Assembly (NCBI GenBank): GCA_021805545.1
Contig: JAJZFB010000058.1
Coordinates: forward strand, 1 to 34,167
Length of the DNA stretch: 34,167 bases
Direction: 5' to 3'
Source: Pseudomonadota bacterium
GTDB taxonomy: Bacteria > Pseudomonadota > Alphaproteobacteria > Acetobacterales > Acetobacteraceae
Each line of letters starts with the position of its first letter. Within the stretch, counting starts at the first letter, position 1. This document shows positions 16,583 to 23,602 of this stretch, in pieces. The notes beneath the pieces are model-generated. The model made no database searches. It was not told the DNA's origin and saw nothing but the letters and a program-made list of their open reading frames with translations. Made by a program: the position numbers and the translations under genes.

Positions 16583-17964
16583 GGCTGCTTTCGCCAGAGG
16601 ATTGGGCCGCGCACCAGGGCAGGTTTGTTGCGCTGTGGACGGATGCGAACCACGCCTACGCGCTGTACCAGCCGCAGGAGCTGGTGGCGGTGGCGCTGGA
16701 TAATGGCGCCTATCCGGCACTGCCGCATAAGGGCGCGGCGTGGTTTCAGCGCCTGGCGTTTGATTTGCATGGGCATTTTGATTTGCATGGGCATAAGGCC
16801 GTGGGCGCGGCGGATACGCGGCCTGCGGTGGAGCACCACCGTGCCGCCGATTTTACCGCGCCCTGGCCGGAATTTGTCTCGCCCGGGGGCGAGGGGGTGT
16901 ATCAGGTGGCGGTGGGGCCGGTGCATGCGGGCATTATCGAGCCGGGGCATTTCCGTTTTTCCGTGCGGGGCGAAGAGGTTTTACGGCTGGAGGTGCGGCT
17001 GGGCTACGCGCATAAGGGCACGCTGGGGCTGATGCGCGGCAAATCGCCGCGTTTGGCGGCGCGTTACGCGGCCAGGGTTTCCGGCGATGCCACGGTGGCG
17101 CATAGCCTGGCGTTTGCGCAGGCGGCGGAAAGCGCGCTGGGGGTAAGCGCACCGGGCCGGGCGGTGTTTCTGCGCGGCATTATGGCGGAGCTGGAGCGGC
17201 TGGCGAACCATACATCGGATATTGGCGCCATTGCCGGGGATGCGGGGTTTGCGTTTTTGGATGCGCGCTTTGCCCTGGCGCGCGAGACGATTTGCGCCGC
17301 CAGCGCCGCCGCGTTTGGCCACAGGCTGATGATGGATATTGTGGTGCCGGGCGGCGTGGCGGGGGATTTGGCCGAGGGGGGGGCAGAGGCGATTCTGGAC
17401 GCGCTGGCGGCGCTGGAGGCGGAGCTGCCCAGCCTGACCCGCGTGTTCGAGGATTATGCCAGTTTGCAGGACCGGGTGATTGGCACAGGCATCATTCCGC
17501 CTGCCCTGGCGGAGGCATTCCATGCGGGCGGGTATGTGGGCCGTGCCTCTGGGCAGCAGCAGGATGCGCGGGTGATGCCAGGGTATCCGCCTTACCAGAG
17601 CATGGCGCTGTATGTGCCGGTGTTTCAGGAAGGCGATGTAGCGGCGCGGATACGCGTGCGGCTGGAGGAAATTCCAGAGAGTATAAGGCTGGTGCGCGAC
17701 ATGCTGGCGGCGCTGCCCGAAGGCCCGCTGGCGCTGGCGCTGCCGCCGGAAAGCGGCATGGGGCTGGGCGTGGCGGAGAGTTTCCGCGGGCCGGTGTGGC
17801 ATTGGCTGAGTATTGAGGGCGGGGCCATTGCCGCCGCTTTTATAGCCGATGCCTCCACCCTGCATTGGCCGCTGCTGGAGCAGGCGGCCACCACAGCGAT
17901 TCTGGCCGATTTTCCGATGATTAATAAGTCGCTCAATGGCTCTTATTCAGGCGTGGATTTGTAG
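16579..17964 (+). CDS. hyfG: HyfG-like large subunit lacking all NiFe cysteines (Ehr-type)
   Basis: Fusion of a NuoC-like N-terminal domain (about 1-100) and a NuoD/NiFe-large-subunit domain, 461 residues. The family block VGPVHAGIIEPGHFRFS (112-128) is clear. Where hydrogenases have C-G-I-C, this protein reads RVSGDATVAHS (166-176): S168 and A171 replace the ligands. At the C-terminus, where hydrogenases have D-P-C-x-x-C, it reads NGSYSGVD: S455 and G458. The only cysteine in the protein is C239. A NiFe centre therefore cannot form in the usual way. This matches energy-converting hydrogenase-related (Ehr) complexes, whose reaction is unknown. A perfect 18-bp duplication encodes FDLHGH twice (61-72). 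Confidence 0.88.
   Translation: MRLLSPEDWAAHQGRFVALWTDANHAYALYQPQELVAVALDNGAYPALPHKGAAWFQRLAFDLHGHFDLHGHKAVGAADTRPAVEHHRAADFTAPWPEFVSPGGEGVYQVAVGPVHAGIIEPGHFRFSVRGEEVLRLEVRLGYAHKGTLGLMRGKSPRLAARYAARVSGDATVAHSLAFAQAAESALGVSAPGRAVFLRGIMAELERLANHTSDIGAIAGDAGFAFLDARFALARETICAASAAAFGHRLMMDIVVPGGVAGDLAEGGAEAILDALAALEAELPSLTRVFEDYASLQDRVIGTGIIPPALAEAFHAGGYVGRASGQQQDARVMPGYPPYQSMALYVPVFQEGDVAARIRVRLEEIPESIRLVRDMLAALPEGPLALALPPESGMGLGVAESFRGPVWHWLSIEGGAIAAAFIADASTLHWPLLEQAATTAILADFPMINKSLNGSYSGVDL
16759..16794 (+). repeat. 18-bp perfect tandem duplication inside hyfG
   Basis: The unit TTTGATTTGCATGGGCAT occurs twice back to back (16759-16776, 16777-16794), adding six residues (FDLHGH) in frame. Identity at every base suggests a recent slippage event, in a region where relatives usually have one copy of the D-L-x-G-H motif (from memory of the family). 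Confidence 0.85.
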
Positions 17965-17966
17965 GG

Positions 17967-18518
17967 ATGGTTTGGAAAACAATTATCTCGCACATAAGTG
18001 TTAAGGCCGCGCCGGGGCTTAAGGCCAGCCCGGAGCAGGTGAAAGAGATGCGCGCCCGGCTGGCGGCGGCGGGCGCGCGCAAGCTGGGCCGGGCGCTGGC
18101 CATCCGGCATGTGGCGGCGGGAAGTTGCAATGGCTGCGAGCTGGAGCTGCGCGCGACGCAGAACTTAATTTACGACCTGACCCAATACGGGCTGAGCTTT
18201 ACCCCCAGCCCCCGCCATGCGGATATTTTGCTGATTACAGGCGCCGCCGGGCGCAACATGATAGATGCCGTCCGGCAGGCCCGTGCCGCCATGCCGGACC
18301 CGGTGCTGGTGGTGGCCTGTGGCGATTGCGCCTTGGATGGCGGGGTGTTCAAAGGCTCGCCCGCTATTGCCGGTGGGGCGGGCGCCATAACCCAAATCGA
18401 CCTGACCATTCCCGGCTGCCCCCCAAGCCCGGCGCAGATCGTGCAGGCCTTGGTCACGCTCCTGGAAGCGCATGGGGAGAGTTTGACGGGGCGGTTACGG
18501 CCGAGGGTGCGGGAGTGA
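17967..18518 (+). CDS. hyfI: HyfI-like Fe-S subunit (NuoB/HycG family)
   Basis: Electron-transfer subunit of 183 residues holding one [4Fe-4S] cluster next to the active-site subunit. Candidate ligands are all kept: C54-N-G-C57, C118 (ACGDC, with C121 also nearby) and C151 in GCPPSP. The extra N-terminal 45 residues are basic and lack a signal. ATG 17967 follows the hyfG stop by two bases. The intact cluster beside a ligand-less large subunit suggests electrons still reach the HyfG/HyfI interface, as in complex I, where quinone rather than NiFe accepts them. No hyfA/hycB ferredoxin-like, hyp maturation or formate dehydrogenase gene is in the window. Confidence 0.9.
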   Translation: MVWKTIISHISVKAAPGLKASPEQVKEMRARLAAAGARKLGRALAIRHVAAGSCNGCELELRATQNLIYDLTQYGLSFTPSPRHADILLITGAAGRNMIDAVRQARAAMPDPVLVVACGDCALDGGVFKGSPAIAGGAGAITQIDLTIPGCPPSPAQIVQALVTLLEAHGESLTGRLRPRVRE

Positions 18519-18539
18519 TTGGCGCCGTCTCATGACGGC

Positions 18540-18567
18540 AAAAAATTATCCCCGCTTGCGCTGGGAT
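18540..18567 (-). terminator. Rho-independent terminator of dksA
   Basis: Read on the minus strand: an 8-bp stem ATCCCAGC with GCGGGGAT (one mismatch), loop GCAA, then AATTTTTT. It lies 20 bases after the dksA stop. A second stem, GCCGTC-TCAT-GACGGC (18524-18539), adjoins it on the hyfI side, without a T-tract on that strand. Confidence 0.75.
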
Positions 18568-18586
18568 GACGGGTGGTCAAGCAGCT

Positions 18587-19003
18587 TCAATCGTCCCGGT
18601 GGATTTTTTCCATCCGCTCGTGACGTTCCTGTGCTTCGATGGAGAGTGTGGCGATGGGGCGGGCTTCCAGGCGCTTCAGGCCGATAGGCTCACCGGTTTC
18701 CTCGCAATAGCCGTAAGAGCCATTTTCGATACGCTGCAATGCCTGGTCGATTTTGCCGATGAGCTTGCGGGCGCGGTCGCGCGTACGCAGCTCAAGGGCG
18801 CGGTCGGTTTCGACCGAGGCGCGGTCGGTGATGTCGGCTTCCAATATGCCGCCTTCGCCGAGTGAGGCGAGCGTGCCGTTGGCTTCCTTCACCAACTCGC
18901 CGCGCCAGCGAAGGAGCTTGTGGCGGAAATACTCGGTTTGCATCGGATTCATGAATTCTTCGCCGTCCGATGGGCGGTAGTCGGGTGGCAACGAGATGAG
19001 CAT
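18587..19003 (-). CDS. dksA: RNA polymerase-binding regulator DksA, Cys-poor alphaproteobacterial form
   Basis: 138-residue secondary-channel regulator that works with ppGpp on rRNA and amino-acid promoters. The coiled-coil tip residues appear in ADITDRAS (56-63). The zinc-finger region has one of four cysteines: C100 remains, while the other positions are T103, S121 and A124. That pattern is known for zinc-independent DksA of alphaproteobacteria such as Rhodobacter (family knowledge). The start MLISLPPDYRPS is supported by the common alphaproteobacterial N-terminus and an AAGGA Shine-Dalgarno. It is monocistronic, converging on hyfI. Confidence 0.93.
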   Translation of the reverse strand: MLISLPPDYRPSDGEEFMNPMQTEYFRHKLLRWRGELVKEANGTLASLGEGGILEADITDRASVETDRALELRTRDRARKLIGKIDQALQRIENGSYGYCEETGEPIGLKRLEARPIATLSIEAQERHERMEKIHRDD

Positions 19004-19327
19004 GCCGTCCGTATCCTTACATCTTGAGATGGGGCTGTTTCGAGTCTGCCCCGCCGTGGTTGAGCGGGCTTATAGCGATGCCGCGCCGCCTAGCCAAGGC
19101 CGTTGCGCGAGGATGGGCGCTGGGCAGGGCTGGCAAGGATTCATGGACGCTACTCTGGAAAAGAGACAGGCGGCGTGCCATGTATCGGCCCGCATTATGA
19201 CGGACTGGTGACATGGCGGCTTGGCATTGCGGTTTTTGTATGAGCCGGCGGGGCTTGGCCGCAAAAATCGCATCCTCGGCAAAATTGGGCCACAGATACG
19301 CCTTAATGCGGCGTTTGAGTAAACAAC
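19004..19327. other. Gene-free divergent gap between dksA and the GT2 gene
   Basis: 324 bases that must hold the promoters of both flanking genes. I see no convincing hexamer pair, repeat or RNA. The short open frames here on both strands lack recognisable products and start signals. Confidence 0.5.
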
Positions 19328-20104
19328 ATGAATATTGAACCCTCTTTCCAGACACAGTTTGCCCCCGATGCGGGCGTGCCGCTGATTTCCGTGGTGGTGC
19401 CGGTGCATAATGAGGGGCCGAATATACGCCCGCTGGTGGCCGCCATAAGCGTGGCGCTGGAGGGGGTGGACCACGAGATCGTCTATGTTGACGATGGCAG
19501 TTCCGACGGCAGCCCCAAAATATTGGCGGAGCTGGCGTCGGAACTGCCGAATTTCAGGCGCATCCGCCACAATAAAAGTTGCGGGCAGAGCGGCGCGGTG
19601 ATTACCGGTGTGAAAAAGGCGCGCGGGGCGTTTATCGCCACGCTGGATGGCGACGGGCAGAACGACCCGGCGGATATTCCCGCCATGCTGGCGGCAGCGC
19701 GCGAAGCCGAGGCCGTGGGGCCGAGGCCGGTGCTGATTGCCGGGCACCGCGTGAACCGCAAGGATAGCGGCTCCAAGCGCTGGGGTTCCAAGATTGCCAA
19801 CCGTGTGCGGTCTTACCTGCTGCGGGACGCCACCCCCGATACCGGGTGCGGGTTGAAGCTGTTCCGGCGCGAGGCGTTTTTGGAGCTGCCGCATTTCGAC
19901 CATATCCACCGCTTTTTGCCAGCACTGTTCATTCGCGCGGGTGGGCATGTGGTCTCGGTGCCAGTGCGGCACCATGCACGGGCCTATGGCGCCTCGCATT
20001 ATAACAACTGGCAGCGTTTTAAGGTTGGCGTGGTCGATTTGCTGGGCGTGGCCTGGCTGCAACGGCGCTGGAACGTGCCGCAGATTGAGGCGGCTTCGGA
20101 ATGA
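19328..20104 (+). CDS. GT2-family glycosyltransferase (dolichol-phosphate-mannosyltransferase-like)
   Basis: GT-A fold inverting transferase, 258 residues. Seen in order: SVVVPVHNEGPNI (24-36), the nucleotide-binding VDDGSSDGS (54-62), the D-x-D-type DGDGQNDP, and TGCGLKLFRRE. The protein has no transmembrane tail, unlike the longer ArnC/GtrB group, so it resembles soluble DPM1-type enzymes that charge polyprenyl phosphate with a hexose. It overlaps the next gene by ATGA, and that partner is a VTT membrane protein, a family including phospholipid and undecaprenyl-phosphate translocases; a joint lipid-carrier role is plausible but inferred. Confidence 0.85.
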   Translation: MNIEPSFQTQFAPDAGVPLISVVVPVHNEGPNIRPLVAAISVALEGVDHEIVYVDDGSSDGSPKILAELASELPNFRRIRHNKSCGQSGAVITGVKKARGAFIATLDGDGQNDPADIPAMLAAAREAEAVGPRPVLIAGHRVNRKDSGSKRWGSKIANRVRSYLLRDATPDTGCGLKLFRREAFLELPHFDHIHRFLPALFIRAGGHVVSVPVRHHARAYGASHYNNWQRFKVGVVDLLGVAWLQRRWNVPQIEAASE

Positions 20105-20778
20105 GCGACAGCCTGCCACGCACGCAGGCGGTTGCCATAACCGCCAAGGCGCTGAAGCCGGCCCTGATGGCGGGCGGGCTGGTGGCCATTGCGGCGGCGC
20201 TGCCGCTGCTGAGCCACGGCGGGGCGCAGACCGAGCTGACGGGCATGGTGGCGCAAGGCGGGCTGAAGGGGCAGACGCTGTTTATGCTGCTCTCGACTTT
20301 TTTGGTGGCCATTGGGTTGCCGCGCCAGGTACCCGCTTTTGCGGCGGGTTACGCGTTTGGGCCGGCTTGCGGCACGGTGGTTGCACTGGTGGCGCAGGTG
20401 CTGGCGTGCGGCCTGGATTTTGTGTGGGCGCGCGCGGTGGGGCAAAATTTCGTGCGGCGGCGGCTGGGCGCCCGGTTCGCCAAGATGGACGCCACGCTCT
20501 CGCGCCATACTTTTGTAACGGCGCTGACGCTGCGGCTGATGCCGGTGGGGAATAATCTGCTTCTGAATCTGGCGGCGGGTTTGTCCTCGGTGCGGTTGAT
20601 GCCGTTTCTGGTGGCGTCGGCCATTGGGTTTGTGCCGCAGACGGTTGTGTTTGCCCTGCTGGGCCGTGGCAGCCAGACCAGCCATGTACACATGCTGCTG
20701 CTGGCGGGGGGCATGTTTCTGGCCTCCACGGCTTTGGGCGTGTTTCTGTTTTTCCGGGCGCGCCGCGCCGCTGTTTAA
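20101..20778 (+). CDS. VTT/TVP38-family membrane protein
   Basis: 225-residue inner-membrane protein with about five or six hydrophobic segments in the TVP38/TMEM64/DedA superfamily (VTT domain). The hallmark re-entrant region reads LPRQVPAFAAGYAFGP, and a second conserved part is LTLRLMPVGNNLLLNLAAGL. Superfamily members move lipids or lipid-linked carriers across membranes, but many are uncharacterised. It is coupled by ATGA to the upstream GT2 enzyme. The repeat at 20801 follows. Confidence 0.85.
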   Translation: MSDSLPRTQAVAITAKALKPALMAGGLVAIAAALPLLSHGGAQTELTGMVAQGGLKGQTLFMLLSTFLVAIGLPRQVPAFAAGYAFGPACGTVVALVAQVLACGLDFVWARAVGQNFVRRRLGARFAKMDATLSRHTFVTALTLRLMPVGNNLLLNLAAGLSSVRLMPFLVASAIGFVPQTVVFALLGRGSQTSHVHMLLLAGGMFLASTALGVFLFFRARRAAV

Positions 20779-20800
20779 GGCGGCGGGCCTGGTTTAGCGC

Positions 20801-20870
20801 GATGACTTGAGATGCGCTCGCTTTGCGCGCGATTCGGAAGTCTGAATCACACTAGCTTATTGATTGCTCG
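20801..20870. repeat. Intergenic repeat family 2, copy R1
   Basis: About 66-70 bp, beginning GATGACTTGAGATGCGCTCG and ending TTATTGATTG. It matches 25913-25980 at most positions with a 2-base indel. Internal partial dyad GATTC...GAATC. Both copies are followed by a separate stem-loop. Confidence 0.85.
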
Positions 20871-20882
20871 CCCAAGCAAATT

Positions 20883-20915
20883 TAGAGCGTTTCCGATTGA
20901 TCGGAAAATGCTCTA
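20883..20915. repeat. Stem-loop over the 3' end of the ABC/phosphatase-like gene
   Basis: TAGAGC-G-TTTCCGA (20883-20896) pairs with TCGGAAA-AT-GCTCTA (20901-20915) around a TTGA loop, with one bulge. The stop codon of the minus-strand gene (20913-20915) is part of the stem. It may act as terminator or repeat-derived 3' end; similar AGAGC...GCTCT stems occur between genes in other alphaproteobacteria, as far as I recall. Confidence 0.6.
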
Positions 20916-23321
20916 GCGCAGCAGCTTGGGGCCTTGGCCGGTGGCGCGGTGGTGCAGCACGGTTTGCTCCTGCTGCACCTCGAATTCCATGAGGAAATCT
21001 TCCTGCTCATCGGTCTGCACAAATTGCTGGTTGAAGCGGCGGATCTGGCTGAGCGCGGCCTGGGCGGAGAGGCCTTGTTCCTTGACCATGTAGGCGGCCA
21101 GGATGGTGCCGGTGCGGCCCAGGCTGGCATGGCTATGCACGGCCAGAACCTCGCCCTGGTTGAGCAGCTCGTTCATGTGGGCGATGAGCAGATTGGCGGC
21201 ATCCGTTGCGGGGGCGTTCTGCTCGGCGATGGGGAAATACACATTGCGCAGCCCATGGCTTGCCAGCAAATCTTGTGAAAGGTCTTGCTCCGTGAGGGTG
21301 ATGAGCATGGTGATGCCAGCGGCTTTCAGCAGGGCGAGATCGGTCTCGATGGGGGCAGAAAAACCGGGTGCGGGGGTGGCGGCAAGGCGGCCTTCCTCGA
21401 TCCAGACAAAACCACGAGGGCCGGGGGCATTGCTGCCAGGATGGCGGAACACGGCGGCGTTCTCGTAACGCTGCGGGTCCGCCGCCGGGGCTGACATTTG
21501 CGCCGCTGCCGCGCGTGGCGGCAAGGGCACGGATTGCACCATGTTGGCGCTGAGTGCGATGGGGGGCAGGTCGTCTGGCGCGGCAATGTCTTGCAGTTCC
21601 GCCGCCTCGTGCTCCATTTCGATGGTGACGGGCGTGGCGGGGCTGGCATTGAAGTTTACCGGCGCGGTGAGGCGCTCGGCTTCGTCGAGGCCGGGCGTGC
21701 CGGCGTCCTGGGTGAAGACGGGGGCTCCGGCTACTGGCTCTGCGGGCGGGATGGCGGCTGCGGGCTCAAGCGTTTCTTCCAGCTCAAGCGTTTCTTCCTG
21801 GGCCGCGCCCTCCCAGGCTTGCGGCACAGCTTCGTCCGGGGCTTCTGGCATGGTTTCGTCAACGGTGTGCGCGGGCGTCTCGGGTGCGGCTTCGTCCAGC
21901 TCGGCGGCCAGCGTGTTGCGGATTTCGTCCTTTATGGCGGCCAGGGTATCCGGGGTAAGTGGCGTGGGGGTGGCTTGGCCCGCTGAGGGGTGGGATGTGA
22001 TGTCCTCCGCGCCTGGTGGGGTGGCTTGCTCAGGGGCAAAGGCTTCCGGCGCGGGTTCGGAAGCGGGTAGCCCGGGGTGCGGCGCGGTGGCGGGTGCTTC
22101 TGGCTCTGGCGGGGCCCAGGCGGCGGAAAACAGCGGCATGACCGCCGGGATGGGACCAAGCTGGCGGATGGCGCTGGCATCGGGTGCTGGAACATCGCAA
22201 CTGCCGGTGCCGATGAATTGTTCCACGATGGCATTAGGTGGCGCATCGAAAAATTCCGCCGTGCCGCAGGCGGCCTGCACCTGCCCGCCGGCGATGAGGA
22301 GAATCCGGTCTGAGATGCGGCGCGCGTGCTTATGATTTTGCAGTACCAGCAGCAGCGGGGTGAACCCTGCCAGGCTTTGCAGCAGGGCGAGCAGGGTGGA
22401 GGCCTCGGCCTCGTTCAGCCCTTGGGCGGGCTCGTCCAGCAGCAGCAGGGCGGGTTCGGCCGCAGCTTCGCGCAGGATGGTGACGATGCGTTGCGACAAC
22501 GGATCCAGCGCCATGAAGGGCTGGTCGAGCTGTCCGGCAAGATGCCCGGCCCCGGCCTGGCTCAGCCAGCCAGCGGCCCATTGGCGCTGTTTGTCCTCGG
22601 CCATGTGCCCGGTACGGCCGCGCAGATGGAATAAGAGGTTTTCCAGCACCGTGCTTTGGACCAGCGGGGCGCGCTGGGTGACGAGCAGCGGGCGGTTTTC
22701 CGCCGTGAGCGGCGCGCCGCGGAACCAGGCATGGCCCCATTCGTGGAACAGCCCGCTTTGCCCGAGCGCGCCGCCCAGGGCGCGCAGCAAGGTGGACCTG
22801 CCGGAATTGGCCGGACCCATGATCGTGGTAATGCCGTGGTCCGGCACGGCGAAGCTCATATCAGTGAGCACCAGCTTGGGGCCGAATGCGGCGCCGTAAC
22901 CGTTGCAGAGCAGAATGGGACGAATGGCCGCGAAAGCCGGGGCGCTAAAGGCGGGGGCGATGAAAACGGGCTCGGGAATTTCCGCGGCTGGGGGGTGCTG
23001 GGGAATGAGGGCGGCGTCTCCGGTTGTTTCCAGCGGGGCGGCGCCCATGGCGGTGGCTTCCGTGGGCGCTGCTTCCGGGCGGGTAGCTTCCGCCATCATG
23101 GGGGCAGGGGTTTCCTCCAGCGCGGGGGCTTCTTGCGGCTGCTGGAAGCGTGACGTATCGATCGGCTGGTTTTGTGCCTCAATCCGGCGGCTGTTGCGGC
23201 GCACCACGCCAAGCGCGATGAGGACGATGCCCAGAAGGAACACGCCCAATGCCGCGTACAGAACGATCGTTTCTTGGGTCAAGGTGCGGGTTGCCCCGAG
23301 AATTGTGAACATTGGCCTCAT
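20913..23321 (-). CDS. Membrane-anchored fusion of a degenerate PstB-like ABC ATPase and a Cys-less dual-specificity phosphatase domain
   Basis: 802 residues. One transmembrane helix (17-40) is followed by RRNSRR, placing the rest in the cytoplasm; then a Pro/Ala/Glu linker, a PstB-like ATPase domain (about 133-375), a long acidic Pro/Ala-rich linker (376-630) and a phosphatase domain (about 635-785). The Walker A is GPANSGRST (169-177) with R175 for Lys; the signature LSGGQ is LDPLS; the switch His is Q328; Walker B LLLLDEP with D296/E297 and the Q-loop remain. The phosphatase loop is HSHASLGRTG: S730 replaces the catalytic Cys of H-C-x5-R, while R736 is kept. Both domains look inactive or altered. 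ATG 23312 is an alternative start with GAGG upstream. Confidence 0.85.
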   Translation of the reverse strand: MRPMFTILGATRTLTQETIVLYAALGVFLLGIVLIALGVVRRNSRRIEAQNQPIDTSRFQQPQEAPALEETPAPMMAEATRPEAAPTEATAMGAAPLETTGDAALIPQHPPAAEIPEPVFIAPAFSAPAFAAIRPILLCNGYGAAFGPKLVLTDMSFAVPDHGITTIMGPANSGRSTLLRALGGALGQSGLFHEWGHAWFRGAPLTAENRPLLVTQRAPLVQSTVLENLLFHLRGRTGHMAEDKQRQWAAGWLSQAGAGHLAGQLDQPFMALDPLSQRIVTILREAAAEPALLLLDEPAQGLNEAEASTLLALLQSLAGFTPLLLVLQNHKHARRISDRILLIAGGQVQAACGTAEFFDAPPNAIVEQFIGTGSCDVPAPDASAIRQLGPIPAVMPLFSAAWAPPEPEAPATAPHPGLPASEPAPEAFAPEQATPPGAEDITSHPSAGQATPTPLTPDTLAAIKDEIRNTLAAELDEAAPETPAHTVDETMPEAPDEAVPQAWEGAAQEETLELEETLEPAAAIPPAEPVAGAPVFTQDAGTPGLDEAERLTAPVNFNASPATPVTIEMEHEAAELQDIAAPDDLPPIALSANMVQSVPLPPRAAAAQMSAPAADPQRYENAAVFRHPGSNAPGPRGFVWIEEGRLAATPAPGFSAPIETDLALLKAAGITMLITLTEQDLSQDLLASHGLRNVYFPIAEQNAPATDAANLLIAHMNELLNQGEVLAVHSHASLGRTGTILAAYMVKEQGLSAQAALSQIRRFNQQFVQTDEQEDFLMEFEVQQEQTVLHHRATGQGPKLLR

Positions 23322-23602
23322 TTGCCGCTAAAAATTGACGTGAAGCAACTGGAAACAGGCCTTTGCCTGGCGCCCGCGCGGCGAACTTATCCGCTGCTCA
23401 GGCCCTTGAGAAGGGTGGTATGGCGGATTGGCGGTATAAAATTCCCGGGTGGGGGCGCTACGATGTATACTACGATTCCGTGACGAGACCGTTGCCTAAG
23501 CGCGGATGCCCGGCTTATTCTCGGAGGTATTATTAGCTCCGGGCTGTTGCCCGTGCCTGGCTGGCGGTTTTGCCAACGGCGCGCTTCTGGGAGGAATGAG
23601 CC
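23322..23602. other. Divergent gap between the fusion gene and the CYTH-like gene
   Basis: 281 bases. TATAAA (23435-23440) and TATACT (23466-23471) are -10-like on the plus strand, but neither has a good -35 at proper spacing. No gene or strong hairpin is seen. Confidence 0.4.

Noticed and set aside
16579-18518. hyfG/hyfI as an active NiFe hydrogenase or formate hydrogenlyase
   Set aside because: All four metal-ligand cysteines are absent from the large subunit and no partner formate dehydrogenase or maturation gene is in the window.
20913-23321. Fusion protein as the PstB of a phosphate ABC transporter
   Set aside because: Walker A Lys, signature motif and switch His are all replaced, and no pstSCA genes adjoin it.
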